A stretch of DNA of 17,014 nucleotides from an uncultured Cetobacterium sp. GTDB lineage: Bacteria > Fusobacteriota > Fusobacteriia > Fusobacteriales > Fusobacteriaceae. Made by a program: the position numbers and the translations under genes. Location: positions 1-17,014 of the forward strand of contig CAAFWD010000044.1 of assembly GCA_900766645.1 (NCBI GenBank). Direction: 5' to 3'. The first letter of the stretch is position 1. The number at the start of each line of letters is the position of its first letter. Positions 1 to 7,224 of this stretch are shown here, one piece after another. The notes beneath the pieces are model-generated. The model saw only the letters and a list, made by a program, of their open reading frames with translations, made no database searches and was not told the DNA's origin.

Positions 1-1500
1 ACCCCTGAGATTTATTCAGTAAATATGGTAAAAGACTCTTTAGAAAGATATTTAAAGAATTTTAATGATAAAAAACTTGAAAATTTAAGAGTTATAGATA
101 TATCTTGTGGATCTGGAAATTTATTACTTCCTATGTTAGAAGAGTTAATAAAAACTTCTAAAAAATTATATGGAGAATATAGGTTTAATAAAAATTGGAT
201 AACAGGTTATGATATAGATGGAAATGCTTTAGAAATATTTAAGAAAAGAGCTGAAATAATTTTTTCTAAATATGGGATATTAGGTGAATTAAATTTAAAA
301 AAGTGTAACTCTTTATATGAAAAAATTGAAAAAAAATATCATATAGTTTTAGGAAATCCACCATATTTAGGAGAAAAACATCATAAGGAAATTTTTCATG
401 AAATAAAAGAAACTGATTTTGGGAAAAAATATTACGAACCTAAAATGGATTATTTTTATTTCTTTATTGAAAAGGGAATAGATATACTCGAAGATAAAGG
501 TATTTTAAACTATTTAACAACAAATTATTGGTTAAAAGCTGATAGTGCGGGTAATCTTAGAAAAAAATTAAAAGAGGAAGGTTCTTTTGGAAAGTTAGAA
601 AACTATACTTACTCTATATTTAAAAGTGCTGTGGGACAACATAATGTAATATTTTGTTGGGAGAAAAAAGTTGAAATAGAGGATATAGAGATCTTAGAAG
701 ACGATTTTAAATATTTTATGAAGAAATCAGATATATACCTTGGAGAGAGTGATAAAATAGCTTTATTACCTCCTGTTTGTAGGAATAATATAAAAAATAT
801 CCAAGAAAATAGTAATACTACTCTAGGAGAGTTAGTTAATGTTAATCAAGGAATTGTAAGTGGAGCTGATAAGGTATTTGTATTTGATGAGTTTAAAGAT
901 GAATTTAAAGAATATTTAAGACCTTTTTATAAAAATAAAGATATAGGAAAGTATAATGTATCTAAAATACCACCTTTTTGGATTTTGTATTTAGACAAAC
1001 ATATAGTTTTAGATGAAAATATACTTAATTATTTAGAATCTTATAAAGAGAAATTAAGTAAAAGAAGAGAGGTTGCTCAGAATAGAATAAACTGGTGGGA
1101 ACTACAGTGGTCTAGAGATGAAGAGATATTTAAAAAAGAAAAAATAGTAGTAAGACAAAGGTGTAAAACAAATAATTTTGCATATGTAGATAAAGAATTT
1201 TATGGAAGTGCAGATATTTATTATTTAACTAAAAAAAGAGAAGAAACTAGTTTATTTTATATTTTAGGATATTTGAACTCTAGAGAATTTTTTGAATGGT
1301 TTAATTATATTGGAAAGAAAAAAGGAAAAAACTTAGAGTTTTATTCAACACCTTTAAAAGAGTGCCCAGTTTACTATAGTGAGGACTTAAAGGAAGTTGA
1401 ATATATAGAAAAATTGGTAAAGATGCAGATAAATGAATATAGTGAAAAGACACAAAAAGAGATAGATGAATACTTTAAAGAAAAATTAAATATAAAATAA
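1..1500 (+). CDS. N6-adenine DNA methyltransferase, Eco57I/TaqI-like (5' partial)
   Basis: Transfers a methyl group from S-adenosylmethionine to adenine N6 in a specific DNA sequence; part of a restriction-modification system or an orphan regulator of methylation. Counting from the ATG at 25, a SAM-binding motif I with D-x-x-C-G-S-G-N lies at residues 25-32 and the catalytic NPPY at 111-114. The region from about 270 to 470 resembles the TaqI-type C-terminal target-recognition domain (G-x-x-V-x-x-G-I-V-S-G start, then a run of aromatic-rich beta segments). The frame is open to base 1 and its first codons read TPEIYSVNMV, matching the YTP-x-x-I-V-x-x-M-V segment that precedes motif I in these enzymes, so ATG 25 is internal and the gene begins outside the window. 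No restriction endonuclease follows; the next gene is convergent ptsG. Recognition sequence cannot be read. Confidence 0.88.
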   Translation, partial: TPEIYSVNMVKDSLERYLKNFNDKKLENLRVIDISCGSGNLLLPMLEELIKTSKKLYGEYRFNKNWITGYDIDGNALEIFKKRAEIIFSKYGILGELNLKKCNSLYEKIEKKYHIVLGNPPYLGEKHHKEIFHEIKETDFGKKYYEPKMDYFYFFIEKGIDILEDKGILNYLTTNYWLKADSAGNLRKKLKEEGSFGKLENYTYSIFKSAVGQHNVIFCWEKKVEIEDIEILEDDFKYFMKKSDIYLGESDKIALLPPVCRNNIKNIQENSNTTLGELVNVNQGIVSGADKVFVFDEFKDEFKEYLRPFYKNKDIGKYNVSKIPPFWILYLDKHIVLDENILNYLESYKEKLSKRREVAQNRINWWELQWSRDEEIFKKEKIVVRQRCKTNNFAYVDKEFYGSADIYYLTKKREETSLFYILGYLNSREFFEWFNYIGKKKGKNLEFYSTPLKECPVYYSEDLKEVEYIEKLVKMQINEYSEKTQKEIDEYFKEKLNIK

Positions 1501-1501
1501 A

Positions 1502-1531
1502 AAAAGCAGAGTTTTTTATAACTCTGCTTTT
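1502..1531. terminator. Bidirectional intrinsic terminator between methyltransferase and ptsG
   Basis: GCAGAGTT (1506-1513) pairs with AACTCTGC (1520-1527) around a 6-nt loop. AAAA on the left and TTTT on the right flank the stem, so it can stop transcription arriving from either convergent gene. Confidence 0.85.
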
Positions 1532-1538
1532 ATATTAA

Positions 1539-3014
1539 TTATAAAGCTTTTATATCATTAGCTATAAATTGAGCTTTAGCACCAAATATTGCTTGAACTC
1601 CATTTTGACCAACTTTTAAAACTCCAGAAGCTCCTAATTTTTTAAGTTCTGCATCATCAACTTTAGAAGTATCTTTAACCTCTAATCTTAGTCTTGTGAT
1701 ACAAGCATCTATAGATAAGATGTTTTCTTTTCCACCAAGAGCGTTTAATACAAGAATTGCAAGTTCATGATTTCCAATTTTAGGAGCAGAATCATCAACT
1801 GTAACATCTTCTCTACCTGGAGTCATTAGGTTGAACTTTCTAATAAAGAATCTAAATCCAAAGTAGTAGATAACAGAGAATGCTAATCCAACCAGAATAA
1901 CCATTGGCCAGTTAGTTTCAAATCCTTCTGTACCTGGTAAAACTCCAAACATGATATAGTCGATAACTCCACCAGAGAAAGTCATACCGATTCTAACATG
2001 TAACATGTTCATTAACATAAATGATAATCCAGCAAATACGCAGTGAATTCCATATAATATAGGTGCTACGAATAGGAAAGAGAACTCAAGAGGTTCAGTG
2101 ATTCCTGTTAAGAATGAAGTAAGTGCAGCAGAGAATAAGATACCAGCAGCAGCTTTTTTGTTAGCTGTTTTAGCTTCATTGTACATAGCAAGAGCGGCAG
2201 CAGGTAATCCAAACATCATGAATGGGAACTTACCAGTCATAAATTTACCAGCACCAGAATAAGTAGCTGATGAGAATGAGTGTACTCCATCTTTTAACAT
2301 TGCAAACCAAATAGCTTGGTCACCATTAACGATTTGTCCAGCAGCATTTGTATAATCTCCAAATTGGAACCAGAAAGGAGCATAGAAAATATGGTGTAAT
2401 CCAAATGGAATTAAAGCTCTTTCAGTAACTCCAAATAGGAATGTAGAAATATTTGTGTTTGTTTCGTTAGCTAAATATGATAACTGAGCTAATCCAGCTT
2501 GAACTGGTTGCCAAATGTAAGGCATTGCAAGTCCAACAAGGAAAGCAACTACAGCAGTCATAATAGGAACAAGTCTTTTTCCAGCAAAGAATCCTAAGAA
2601 AGCAGGAAGCTCTGTGTTATAGAACTTTTTAAAACAAATAGCAGCAATAATACCAGCAATTAATCCACCAAATACTCCTGTTTGAAGAGTAGGGATTCCT
2701 AAAACTTCAGCAAATGCAGGATTTCCAGCAGCGATTCCAGCAGCAGCATTAGTTAAAATACCCATAGTAGTGTTCATTATAAGAAGAGCAACAATGGCAG
2801 CAAGTGCAGCGATACCGTCTCCTCCAACAAGTCCTATAGCAGCTCCAACTGCAAATAAAAGAGGTAAGTTACTAAAAATAACTCCTCCAGCTTGTTCCAT
2901 TAAAGGGATTCCAAGTTTATTACCAGCAGCAAGGAATATTCCAGCAGCAGGTAGAATAGCAACTGGAGTCATCAGTGCTTTACCAATTTTTTGTACTTCG
3001 GCGAAAATTTTCAT
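1539..3014 (-). CDS. ptsG: PTS glucose-type transporter EIICB (PtsG-like)
   Basis: Membrane permease that imports a hexose, most likely glucose, and phosphorylates it with phosphate relayed from EIIA. Residues 1 to about 390 form the multi-pass EIIC domain, with the GITEP sugar-site motif; residues about 410-491 form EIIB, with the phosphoacceptor Cys438 in the D-A-C-I-T-R-L-R-L motif. The linker has the T-P-G-R-E-D stretch seen in PtsG. At 491 residues it is close to the roughly 477 of E. coli PtsG. No EIIA is fused or adjacent, so a separate Crr-like EIIA is expected elsewhere. An ATG lies 12 nt upstream (3026) but it overlaps the GGAGG ribosome binding site, which is correctly spaced for ATG 3014, so I use 3014. 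It is monocistronic with a strong promoter. Sugar specificity (glucose versus GlcNAc or maltose) is inferred from sequence style. Confidence 0.87.
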   Translation of the reverse strand: MKIFAEVQKIGKALMTPVAILPAAGIFLAAGNKLGIPLMEQAGGVIFSNLPLLFAVGAAIGLVGGDGIAALAAIVALLIMNTTMGILTNAAAGIAAGNPAFAEVLGIPTLQTGVFGGLIAGIIAAICFKKFYNTELPAFLGFFAGKRLVPIMTAVVAFLVGLAMPYIWQPVQAGLAQLSYLANETNTNISTFLFGVTERALIPFGLHHIFYAPFWFQFGDYTNAAGQIVNGDQAIWFAMLKDGVHSFSSATYSGAGKFMTGKFPFMMFGLPAAALAMYNEAKTANKKAAAGILFSAALTSFLTGITEPLEFSFLFVAPILYGIHCVFAGLSFMLMNMLHVRIGMTFSGGVIDYIMFGVLPGTEGFETNWPMVILVGLAFSVIYYFGFRFFIRKFNLMTPGREDVTVDDSAPKIGNHELAILVLNALGGKENILSIDACITRLRLEVKDTSKVDDAELKKLGASGVLKVGQNGVQAIFGAKAQFIANDIKAL

Positions 3015-3059
3015 AAAAACCTCCATAAAATATAATAAAAAAATCTTTTACCTACCAGA

Positions 3060-3088
3060 ATGATACATATTAAATAAAAAAAAGTCAA
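3060..3088 (-). promoter_or_regulatory. Sigma-70-type promoter of ptsG
   Basis: On the - strand TTGACT (3088-3083) is followed after exactly 17 nt by TATCAT (3065-3060). Transcription would start near 3053, leaving a leader of about 40 nt. This is too short for the antiterminator hairpin (RAT) used by many PTS operons, and none is visible. Confidence 0.75.
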
Positions 3089-3132
3089 GAAAATTATCGA
3101 ATAAAATGAGCCTTTTTTTTAAGTATATTATG

Positions 3133-3141
3133 TGTTATAAT
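3133..3141 (+). promoter_or_regulatory. Extended -10 promoter for the transposase-like/popT unit
   Basis: TGTTATAAT is a perfect TGn-TATAAT extended -10 element. The -35 region is only a run of T (3113-3120), as is common when an extended -10 is present. It sits 35 nt before the proposed GTG start at 3176. Confidence 0.6.
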
Positions 3142-3175
3142 TTTACAAAACATTTAAAATAGGGTGATAAATGCT

Positions 3176-4234
3176 GTGAAAAATAGTAAAAAAAAATATA
3201 AATTTAGTATTATTGAGCCCTTCTTTAAGAAGGAGAAGAAACTAAAAGATATAGAAGAAGAAACAAATATATCTTATGCAACTTTAAAAAGATGGGTAAG
3301 TCAATATAAAAGTTCAGGGATAGAAGGATTAAGTAAAAAAGAAAGATCAGATAAAAATAAATCTAAAAAAATTGATGATGAAACGATGCAGCAGTTAAAA
3401 GTTTTATATAAACAAAATTATAATTTACCTTTAACCAAACTTTATGATAAGGCAAAACATATACTTTTGAACTGTAACACAATGATTAGTTATCCAACTT
3501 TTTTTAGAATAATAAATAATCTAGATGATAATATTAAGAAAAAGTCTATCCCATCAGTAAAAAAAAGTAAGGTATCTCACTACGGTATTATTCAAAAAGC
3601 GGTACCCATTCCTTTTTTTAATAATCAAAATAAGATTTTTTACTTGACGCTTTTTTATGATAAAGAGGATTTAAAAATTATAAATTTCATATTTGAAGAA
3701 GAGAAGAAAGAATTTATAAATTTACTTGATTTTATAAGAGAAAGTATTATAATAAGTGAGGATTATCCTAAATATATATCTTTAGATCCAAAAATATTAG
3801 GAGTCACAAAAAATATTGTTAAAAAAATTTATTTCGAATCTAAAATAAATTTGGTTCAAGAAGAACTTACTAGAGAAACGGTTGGTTTTATAAGTTATAT
3901 AGATTTTGATATATTAAAAGAATTTAATAAGAAAAAACCAGAAAATATATATGAATTAAAAGAATTTATAAGAAAATATTTTTTTATAGAAGATTTAGAA
4001 AAAGATAAAAAAATACCAGAAGAGTATAGAGATCAGTTAAATGTATTTTTAAAGGAAAGCAATAGAAAAGTTTATTCATATGGAGTAAGAGTGAAGAACT
4101 TTATATATGATGCAGAATTTTTTTCAAAATTTGAAAATAAGGTTGTTAAAGTATTTTATGGCAATATTTTTAGAGAGAAGGTACTTATATACCAAGGAGA
4201 TCAATTTTTAGGAGAAGCTATAAAAAAAAATTAG
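3176..4234 (+). CDS. Decayed Mu/TnsB-type transposase-like HTH protein
   Basis: The layout is that of a DDE transposase of the MuA/TnsB class, but the active site looks lost. Residues 20-55 form a helix-turn-helix ending in R-W-V-S-Q-Y-K-x-x-G-I-E-G-L, typical of transposase HTHs. Residues 65-115 look like a second HTH (S-Y-P-T-F-F-R-I-I). Residues about 150-235 follow an RNase H-like core: YLTLFYD at 156-162, and P-K-Y-I-S-L-D with D204 where the second catalytic Asp is expected. The first Asp (W-x-x-D-x-T) and the terminal Glu are not recognisable. Residues 298-348 resemble the small beta-barrel after the core (Y-G-V-R ... F-Y-G-N ... F-L-G-E-A). I start at GTG 3176 because AGGGTGA lies 9 nt upstream; GTG 3164 has no ribosome binding site. 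There are no visible inverted repeats and no element partners. It probably shares an operon with popT. DNA binding is likely; transposition is unlikely. Confidence 0.6.
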   Translation: MKNSKKKYKFSIIEPFFKKEKKLKDIEEETNISYATLKRWVSQYKSSGIEGLSKKERSDKNKSKKIDDETMQQLKVLYKQNYNLPLTKLYDKAKHILLNCNTMISYPTFFRIINNLDDNIKKKSIPSVKKSKVSHYGIIQKAVPIPFFNNQNKIFYLTLFYDKEDLKIINFIFEEEKKEFINLLDFIRESIIISEDYPKYISLDPKILGVTKNIVKKIYFESKINLVQEELTRETVGFISYIDFDILKEFNKKKPENIYELKEFIRKYFFIEDLEKDKKIPEEYRDQLNVFLKESNRKVYSYGVRVKNFIYDAEFFSKFENKVVKVFYGNIFREKVLIYQGDQFLGEAIKKN

Positions 4235-4247
4235 AACAGGAGAGAAA

Positions 4248-4988
4248 ATGCTAAAAAATGTAGTAAAGGGAGTTTTTATAGGAATAGCAAATGTTTTGCC
4301 GGGAGTATCTGGAGGAACTTTAGCAGTTGTTTTAAATATTTATGATAAATTAACAGAAGCAGTTGGAAACTTTTTTACAGCTTCAAATGAAAAAAGAATA
4401 GAGTATATAAAGTTTTTATTTCAAATAGGAGTAGGGGCAGCTATAGGAATAGTTGCTTTTGCAGGGGTTGTTTCAACAATGTATAATAATTATCCTAAAG
4501 GAACAACAATAGTTTTTTTACTTTTGATATTACCGTCAATACCACTTATTTTAAAAGGTGAAAAATTCTTTGAAAAAAATAATATTATTTCTTTTTTAAG
4601 CGGCGTTGTATTTACACTAATTTTTATTGGAGTAACGAAAATGTTTTCAAATGGAGCTGAAGTAATTAGAACTTCTAGCTTTACAATGGCTTACGGAGGA
4701 AAACTTTTTGTATGTGGATTGATAGCTGCAGGAGCAATGATAATACCAGGAATATCAGGATCGTTATTACTGCTTATTTTAGGAGAGTATTATAATATAA
4801 TGACCTATATTAAAAGTTTTGATGTTGTTCCACTTATATTTTTTAGTGCAGGAACAGGAATTGGACTAGTAGGAGTGTCAAAAGTTATAAATATTCTTTT
4901 ACATAAATATAGAAGTTACACATTACATTTTATAGTAGGAATTATAGTTGTTTCATTATTTGAAATTGCGACTAAATTATTTATGTAA
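4248..4988 (+). CDS. popT: DUF368 family membrane protein, polyprenyl-phosphate transporter (PopT-like)
   Basis: The DUF368 family has been assigned to flipping undecaprenyl (C55) phosphate back across the cytoplasmic membrane so the lipid carrier for peptidoglycan and other glycans can be reused. The two signature repeats of the family are visible: PGVSGGT at residues 18-24 and PGISGS at 166-171, one in each half, consistent with an inverted-repeat transporter. About seven to eight hydrophobic segments fill the 246 residues, which is on the short side for the family. The start has AGGAGAG correctly spaced. The gap to the preceding transposase-like gene is 13 nt, so both are probably one transcript. 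A strong hairpin follows. Family assignment is firm; the transport role is from family knowledge. Confidence 0.85.
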   Translation: MLKNVVKGVFIGIANVLPGVSGGTLAVVLNIYDKLTEAVGNFFTASNEKRIEYIKFLFQIGVGAAIGIVAFAGVVSTMYNNYPKGTTIVFLLLILPSIPLILKGEKFFEKNNIISFLSGVVFTLIFIGVTKMFSNGAEVIRTSSFTMAYGGKLFVCGLIAAGAMIIPGISGSLLLLILGEYYNIMTYIKSFDVVPLIFFSAGTGIGLVGVSKVINILLHKYRSYTLHFIVGIIVVSLFEIATKLFM

Positions 4989-4997
4989 AAATACAAG

Positions 4998-5028
4998 AAA
5001 AACAGGAGGGGTAACCCTCCTGTTTTTT
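4998..5028. terminator. Bidirectional intrinsic terminator between popT and tpx
   Basis: ACAGGAGGG (5002-5010) pairs with CCCTCCTGT (5015-5023) around a GTAA loop, which is a GNRA-type tetraloop in RNA. It is flanked by A residues on the left and T residues on the right, so it serves both convergent genes. Confidence 0.92.
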
Positions 5029-5041
5029 AGATTAATACAGA

Positions 5042-5548
5042 TTAAAGATTTTTTAATGCTTCTAATGCAAGGTCGTAATTAGGTTCTTCAGTGATCTCTT
5101 TTAAATATTCTTTATAAGCTACTTTTCCATCTTTATCAATAATAATAACAGCTCTAGAAATAAGAGCTAATTCTTTAATAAATAAACCATAGTTATGAGC
5201 GAACTCTCTATCTTTATAATCTGAAACAGTTATAGCATTTTTAATATCTTTAGCTCCACAAAATCTTCCTAAAGCAAAAGGTAGATCCATAGAGATTGTT
5301 AATAAAACAACATCGCCAAATTTTTCAACTTCTTTGTTAAATCTGATAGTTTGCATTTCACAAACTGGAGTATCAATAGAAGGCATTGCAGATATTACTA
5401 CAGTTTTACCTTTTAAACTTTCTAATGATAGAGGTGATAAATCAGTTTTTGTTACTGTGAAGTTAGGAGCTATATCTCCAACCATAACTTCTTTTCCAAC
5501 TAAAGTTAATGGACTTCCTCCAAATGTAATTGCACCATTTCTTTCCAT
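5042..5548 (-). CDS. tpx: Thiol peroxidase Tpx
   Basis: Atypical 2-Cys peroxiredoxin that reduces hydrogen peroxide and alkyl hydroperoxides in the cytoplasm using thioredoxin. The peroxidatic cysteine is Cys63 in PSIDTPVC (family: P-S-x-D-T-P-V-C) and the resolving cysteine is Cys97 in R-F-C-G-A, the spacing expected for Tpx. The N-terminal F-G-G-S-P-L-T-L-V-G segment and the 168-residue length are typical. ATG 5548 has AGGAGGT 6-7 nt upstream. The gene follows the hydroxy-acid dehydrogenase on the - strand with a 37-nt gap but has its own good promoter, so it can be expressed independently. Its presence fits an anaerobe defending against transient oxygen. Confidence 0.95.
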   Translation of the reverse strand: MERNGAITFGGSPLTLVGKEVMVGDIAPNFTVTKTDLSPLSLESLKGKTVVISAMPSIDTPVCEMQTIRFNKEVEKFGDVVLLTISMDLPFALGRFCGAKDIKNAITVSDYKDREFAHNYGLFIKELALISRAVIIIDKDGKVAYKEYLKEITEEPNYDLALEALKNL

Positions 5549-5578
5549 ATTGAAACCTCCTAAGTTTATATATTTTTA

Positions 5579-5607
5579 ATTATACTTATTTAGTATATAA
5601 AATGCAA
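5579..5607 (-). promoter_or_regulatory. tpx promoter overlapping the 3' end of the upstream gene
   Basis: On the - strand TTGCAT (5607-5602) is separated by 17 nt from TATAAT (5584-5579). The -35 lies inside the last codons of the hydroxy-acid dehydrogenase, giving tpx independent transcription. No terminator separates the two genes, so read-through is also possible. Confidence 0.72.
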
Positions 5608-6611
5608 GAAAAATTTCTATAATTTTTTACATCATCTGCTCCAGAAAGTATCATACTTTGATAAAGTTGTGATTTTAAAGTTTCAAGAATAGTTTTAACT
5701 CCTTCTTGTCTTCCACCGATAGATCCCCAAATAATTGGTCTTCCAATAAGAACACCTTGAGCACCAAGAGCTAAATATTTTAAAATATCTACGCCTTCTC
5801 TAATAGCACCATCAGCTAAGACAACAATTTTATCTCCAACTTCTTTAGCTATTTCAGGAAGAACTTCTGCAGGAGCAAAAGTTTCATTCAAACAACGACC
5901 TCCATGATTTGACACAACGATAGCAGCCGCACCAGCTTCGACACAAAGTTTAGCCTCATCAACTGTTAAAATACCTTTTATTATAAAAGGTAAGCTAGTT
6001 GAAGAGATAATTTCTTTTAAATCTTTTAAAGATTTTGGACTAACAGGTTGTCCAAATAGTTTCATAGTAAGAAGACCAGCACCGTCTACATCAACACCTA
6101 CAGCTATAGCACCAGCTTCTTCAGCTATTTTTATTCTTTTGATAATTTCTGAATTTTCTCTGGGCTTGATGATTGCAATTCCTTGCCCATGAGCCTTTTT
6201 AATTGCTTCTATTCCAACTTTAAAACAGTTAGGATCTCCAGTATCACCGATCATAGCTATCGTTCCAGCTTCGATAGCTCCAAAAATAACATCATTAGAA
6301 TATTCTTCGTCGCTGACATAGCCACCCATATTAAACTTAGTACCAGTTATAGGAGCAACTATAGCAGGAAAAGAAAGAGAGTTTCCAAAAAAATCACAAT
6401 TTAATTTAGGGTCTGAAACACTATGTAAAGTCCTCATTGCAATTTTAACTTCCTTAAGTTTTTCATATGCTCTTTGGAAGCTTCCTCCAGAAGAAGCTCC
6501 GCCCATTCCAGGAACTTTTCCAGCACACCAACGACCATTACACTCTGTGCATAATATACAAAAATCTTTCATTCTTTCCTTGGCATTTTTTTTCACTTCT
6601 AGAATATCCAT
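5586..6611 (-). CDS. FMN-dependent alpha-hydroxy-acid dehydrogenase/oxidase family protein
   Basis: Member of the lactate/glycolate oxidase TIM-barrel family, which oxidises 2-hydroxy acids to 2-keto acids on FMN. The barrel runs from about residue 55 to 325. Lys212 (F-I-I-K-G) fits the flavin-contacting lysine. N-H-G-G-R at 235-239 holds the catalytic His236 and substrate-binding Arg239, and V-L-A-D-G-A-I-R and G-V-L-I-G-R-P form the FMN phosphate site. At 341 residues it is the short version common in anaerobes. Its N-terminus carries four cysteines (18, 21, 24, 29) in a C-x2-C-x2-C-x4-C pattern, absent from classical lactate oxidases, that might bind a metal or Fe-S centre. It lies 13 nt after dtd, so they likely share a transcript. 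ATG 6611 is preceded by AGGAGG. The substrate is not readable; an electron acceptor other than oxygen is likely in an anaerobe. Confidence 0.83.
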   Translation of the reverse strand: MDILEVKKNAKERMKDFCILCTECNGRWCAGKVPGMGGASSGGSFQRAYEKLKEVKIAMRTLHSVSDPKLNCDFFGNSLSFPAIVAPITGTKFNMGGYVSDEEYSNDVIFGAIEAGTIAMIGDTGDPNCFKVGIEAIKKAHGQGIAIIKPRENSEIIKRIKIAEEAGAIAVGVDVDGAGLLTMKLFGQPVSPKSLKDLKEIISSTSLPFIIKGILTVDEAKLCVEAGAAAIVVSNHGGRCLNETFAPAEVLPEIAKEVGDKIVVLADGAIREGVDILKYLALGAQGVLIGRPIIWGSIGGRQEGVKTILETLKSQLYQSMILSGADDVKNYRNFSCILYTK

Positions 6612-6624
6612 AACATCCTCCTAA

Positions 6625-7080
6625 TTATAAAGATTTAACATCGTTTGTATCAATAACTAAAGTTACAGGCCCATCATTTAATAGCTCAACTTTCATATCA
6701 GCACCGAAAACTCCAGCTTCTGTTTTTATATCCATATTTTTACAAGAGTCTAAAAATTTTTCATAAAGTTCATTAGCATGATCAGGTCTAGCAGCATCAA
6801 TAAAAGATGGTCTACGACCTTTAATACAGTTTCCATAAAGAGTAAACTGAGAAATAACTAACATTTCTCCGTTAATATCTTTTAATCCTAAGTTCATTTT
6901 ATCATCACTATCATTAAAAACTCTTAAATCCGCTATTTTTTTAGATAGCCATTCAACTTCTTTAATAGTATCGTTATGAGTAACTCCTAATAAAACTAAA
7001 AATCCTTGTTCAATTTTGCCCACTATATTTCCATCAACAGTGACACTTGCATTTTTTACTCTTTGCACAACAGCTCTCAT
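6625..7080 (-). CDS. dtd: D-aminoacyl-tRNA deacylase Dtd
   Basis: Hydrolyses D-amino acids (and mischarged glycine) from tRNA, a chiral proofreading step of translation in the cytoplasm. The two signature motifs are present: SQFTLYG at residues 77-83 and N-D-G-P-V-T with the cross-subunit Gly-Pro at 137-138. The beginning MRAVVQRV is the conserved N-terminus of the family, and 151 residues is the usual length. A TTG at 7089 is in frame, but AAGGAG is placed 9 nt before ATG 7080 and would abut TTG 7089, so 7080 is the start. First gene of a probable dtd-hydroxy-acid dehydrogenase transcript, divergent from pncB. Confidence 0.95.
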   Translation of the reverse strand: MRAVVQRVKNASVTVDGNIVGKIEQGFLVLLGVTHNDTIKEVEWLSKKIADLRVFNDSDDKMNLGLKDINGEMLVISQFTLYGNCIKGRRPSFIDAARPDHANELYEKFLDSCKNMDIKTEAGVFGADMKVELLNDGPVTLVIDTNDVKSL

Positions 7081-7113
7081 GTTAAGCAACTCCTTTTCTA
7101 TATAATTATGGTT

Positions 7114-7122
7114 ATTATATCA
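7114..7122 (-). promoter_or_regulatory. Extended -10 promoter of dtd
   Basis: The - strand reads TGATATAAT (7122-7114), a complete TGn-TATAAT. No good -35 is seen at 16-18 nt upstream (CTAGCT at 17 nt). The distance to the dtd start is 34 nt. Confidence 0.6.
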
Positions 7123-7156
7123 CAATTTAAGGTAAAAGCTAGACCAGATATAGTGT

Positions 7157-7185
7157 TTGGAAAAATTGGGAATAGATGGTATAAT
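7157..7185 (+). promoter_or_regulatory. Promoter of pncB
   Basis: TTGGAA (7157-7162), 17-nt spacer, then TATAAT (7180-7185) with TGG just before it, giving an extended -10. Transcription would start near 7192, about 33 nt before the pncB ATG. I see no obvious palindromic operator of an NAD-responsive regulator here. Confidence 0.7.
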
Positions 7186-7224
7186 TATTTGAAGACATAC
7201 ATAAAAATATTTGTGAGGTAGATA

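Noticed and set aside
2770..3063. Open frame on + strand antisense to ptsG
   Set aside because: Shadow of the Ala/Gly-rich start of the PTS gene; no ribosome binding site and low-complexity translation.
3100..4250. Active insertion sequence or transposon around the transposase-like gene
   Set aside because: No terminal inverted repeats, target duplication or second element gene are visible, and the catalytic residues appear lost; the gene sits in a normal operon.
7006..7221. Short open frame across the dtd/pncB divergent region
   Set aside because: It overlaps both promoters and the dtd start, has no ribosome binding site, and its translation resembles no protein.
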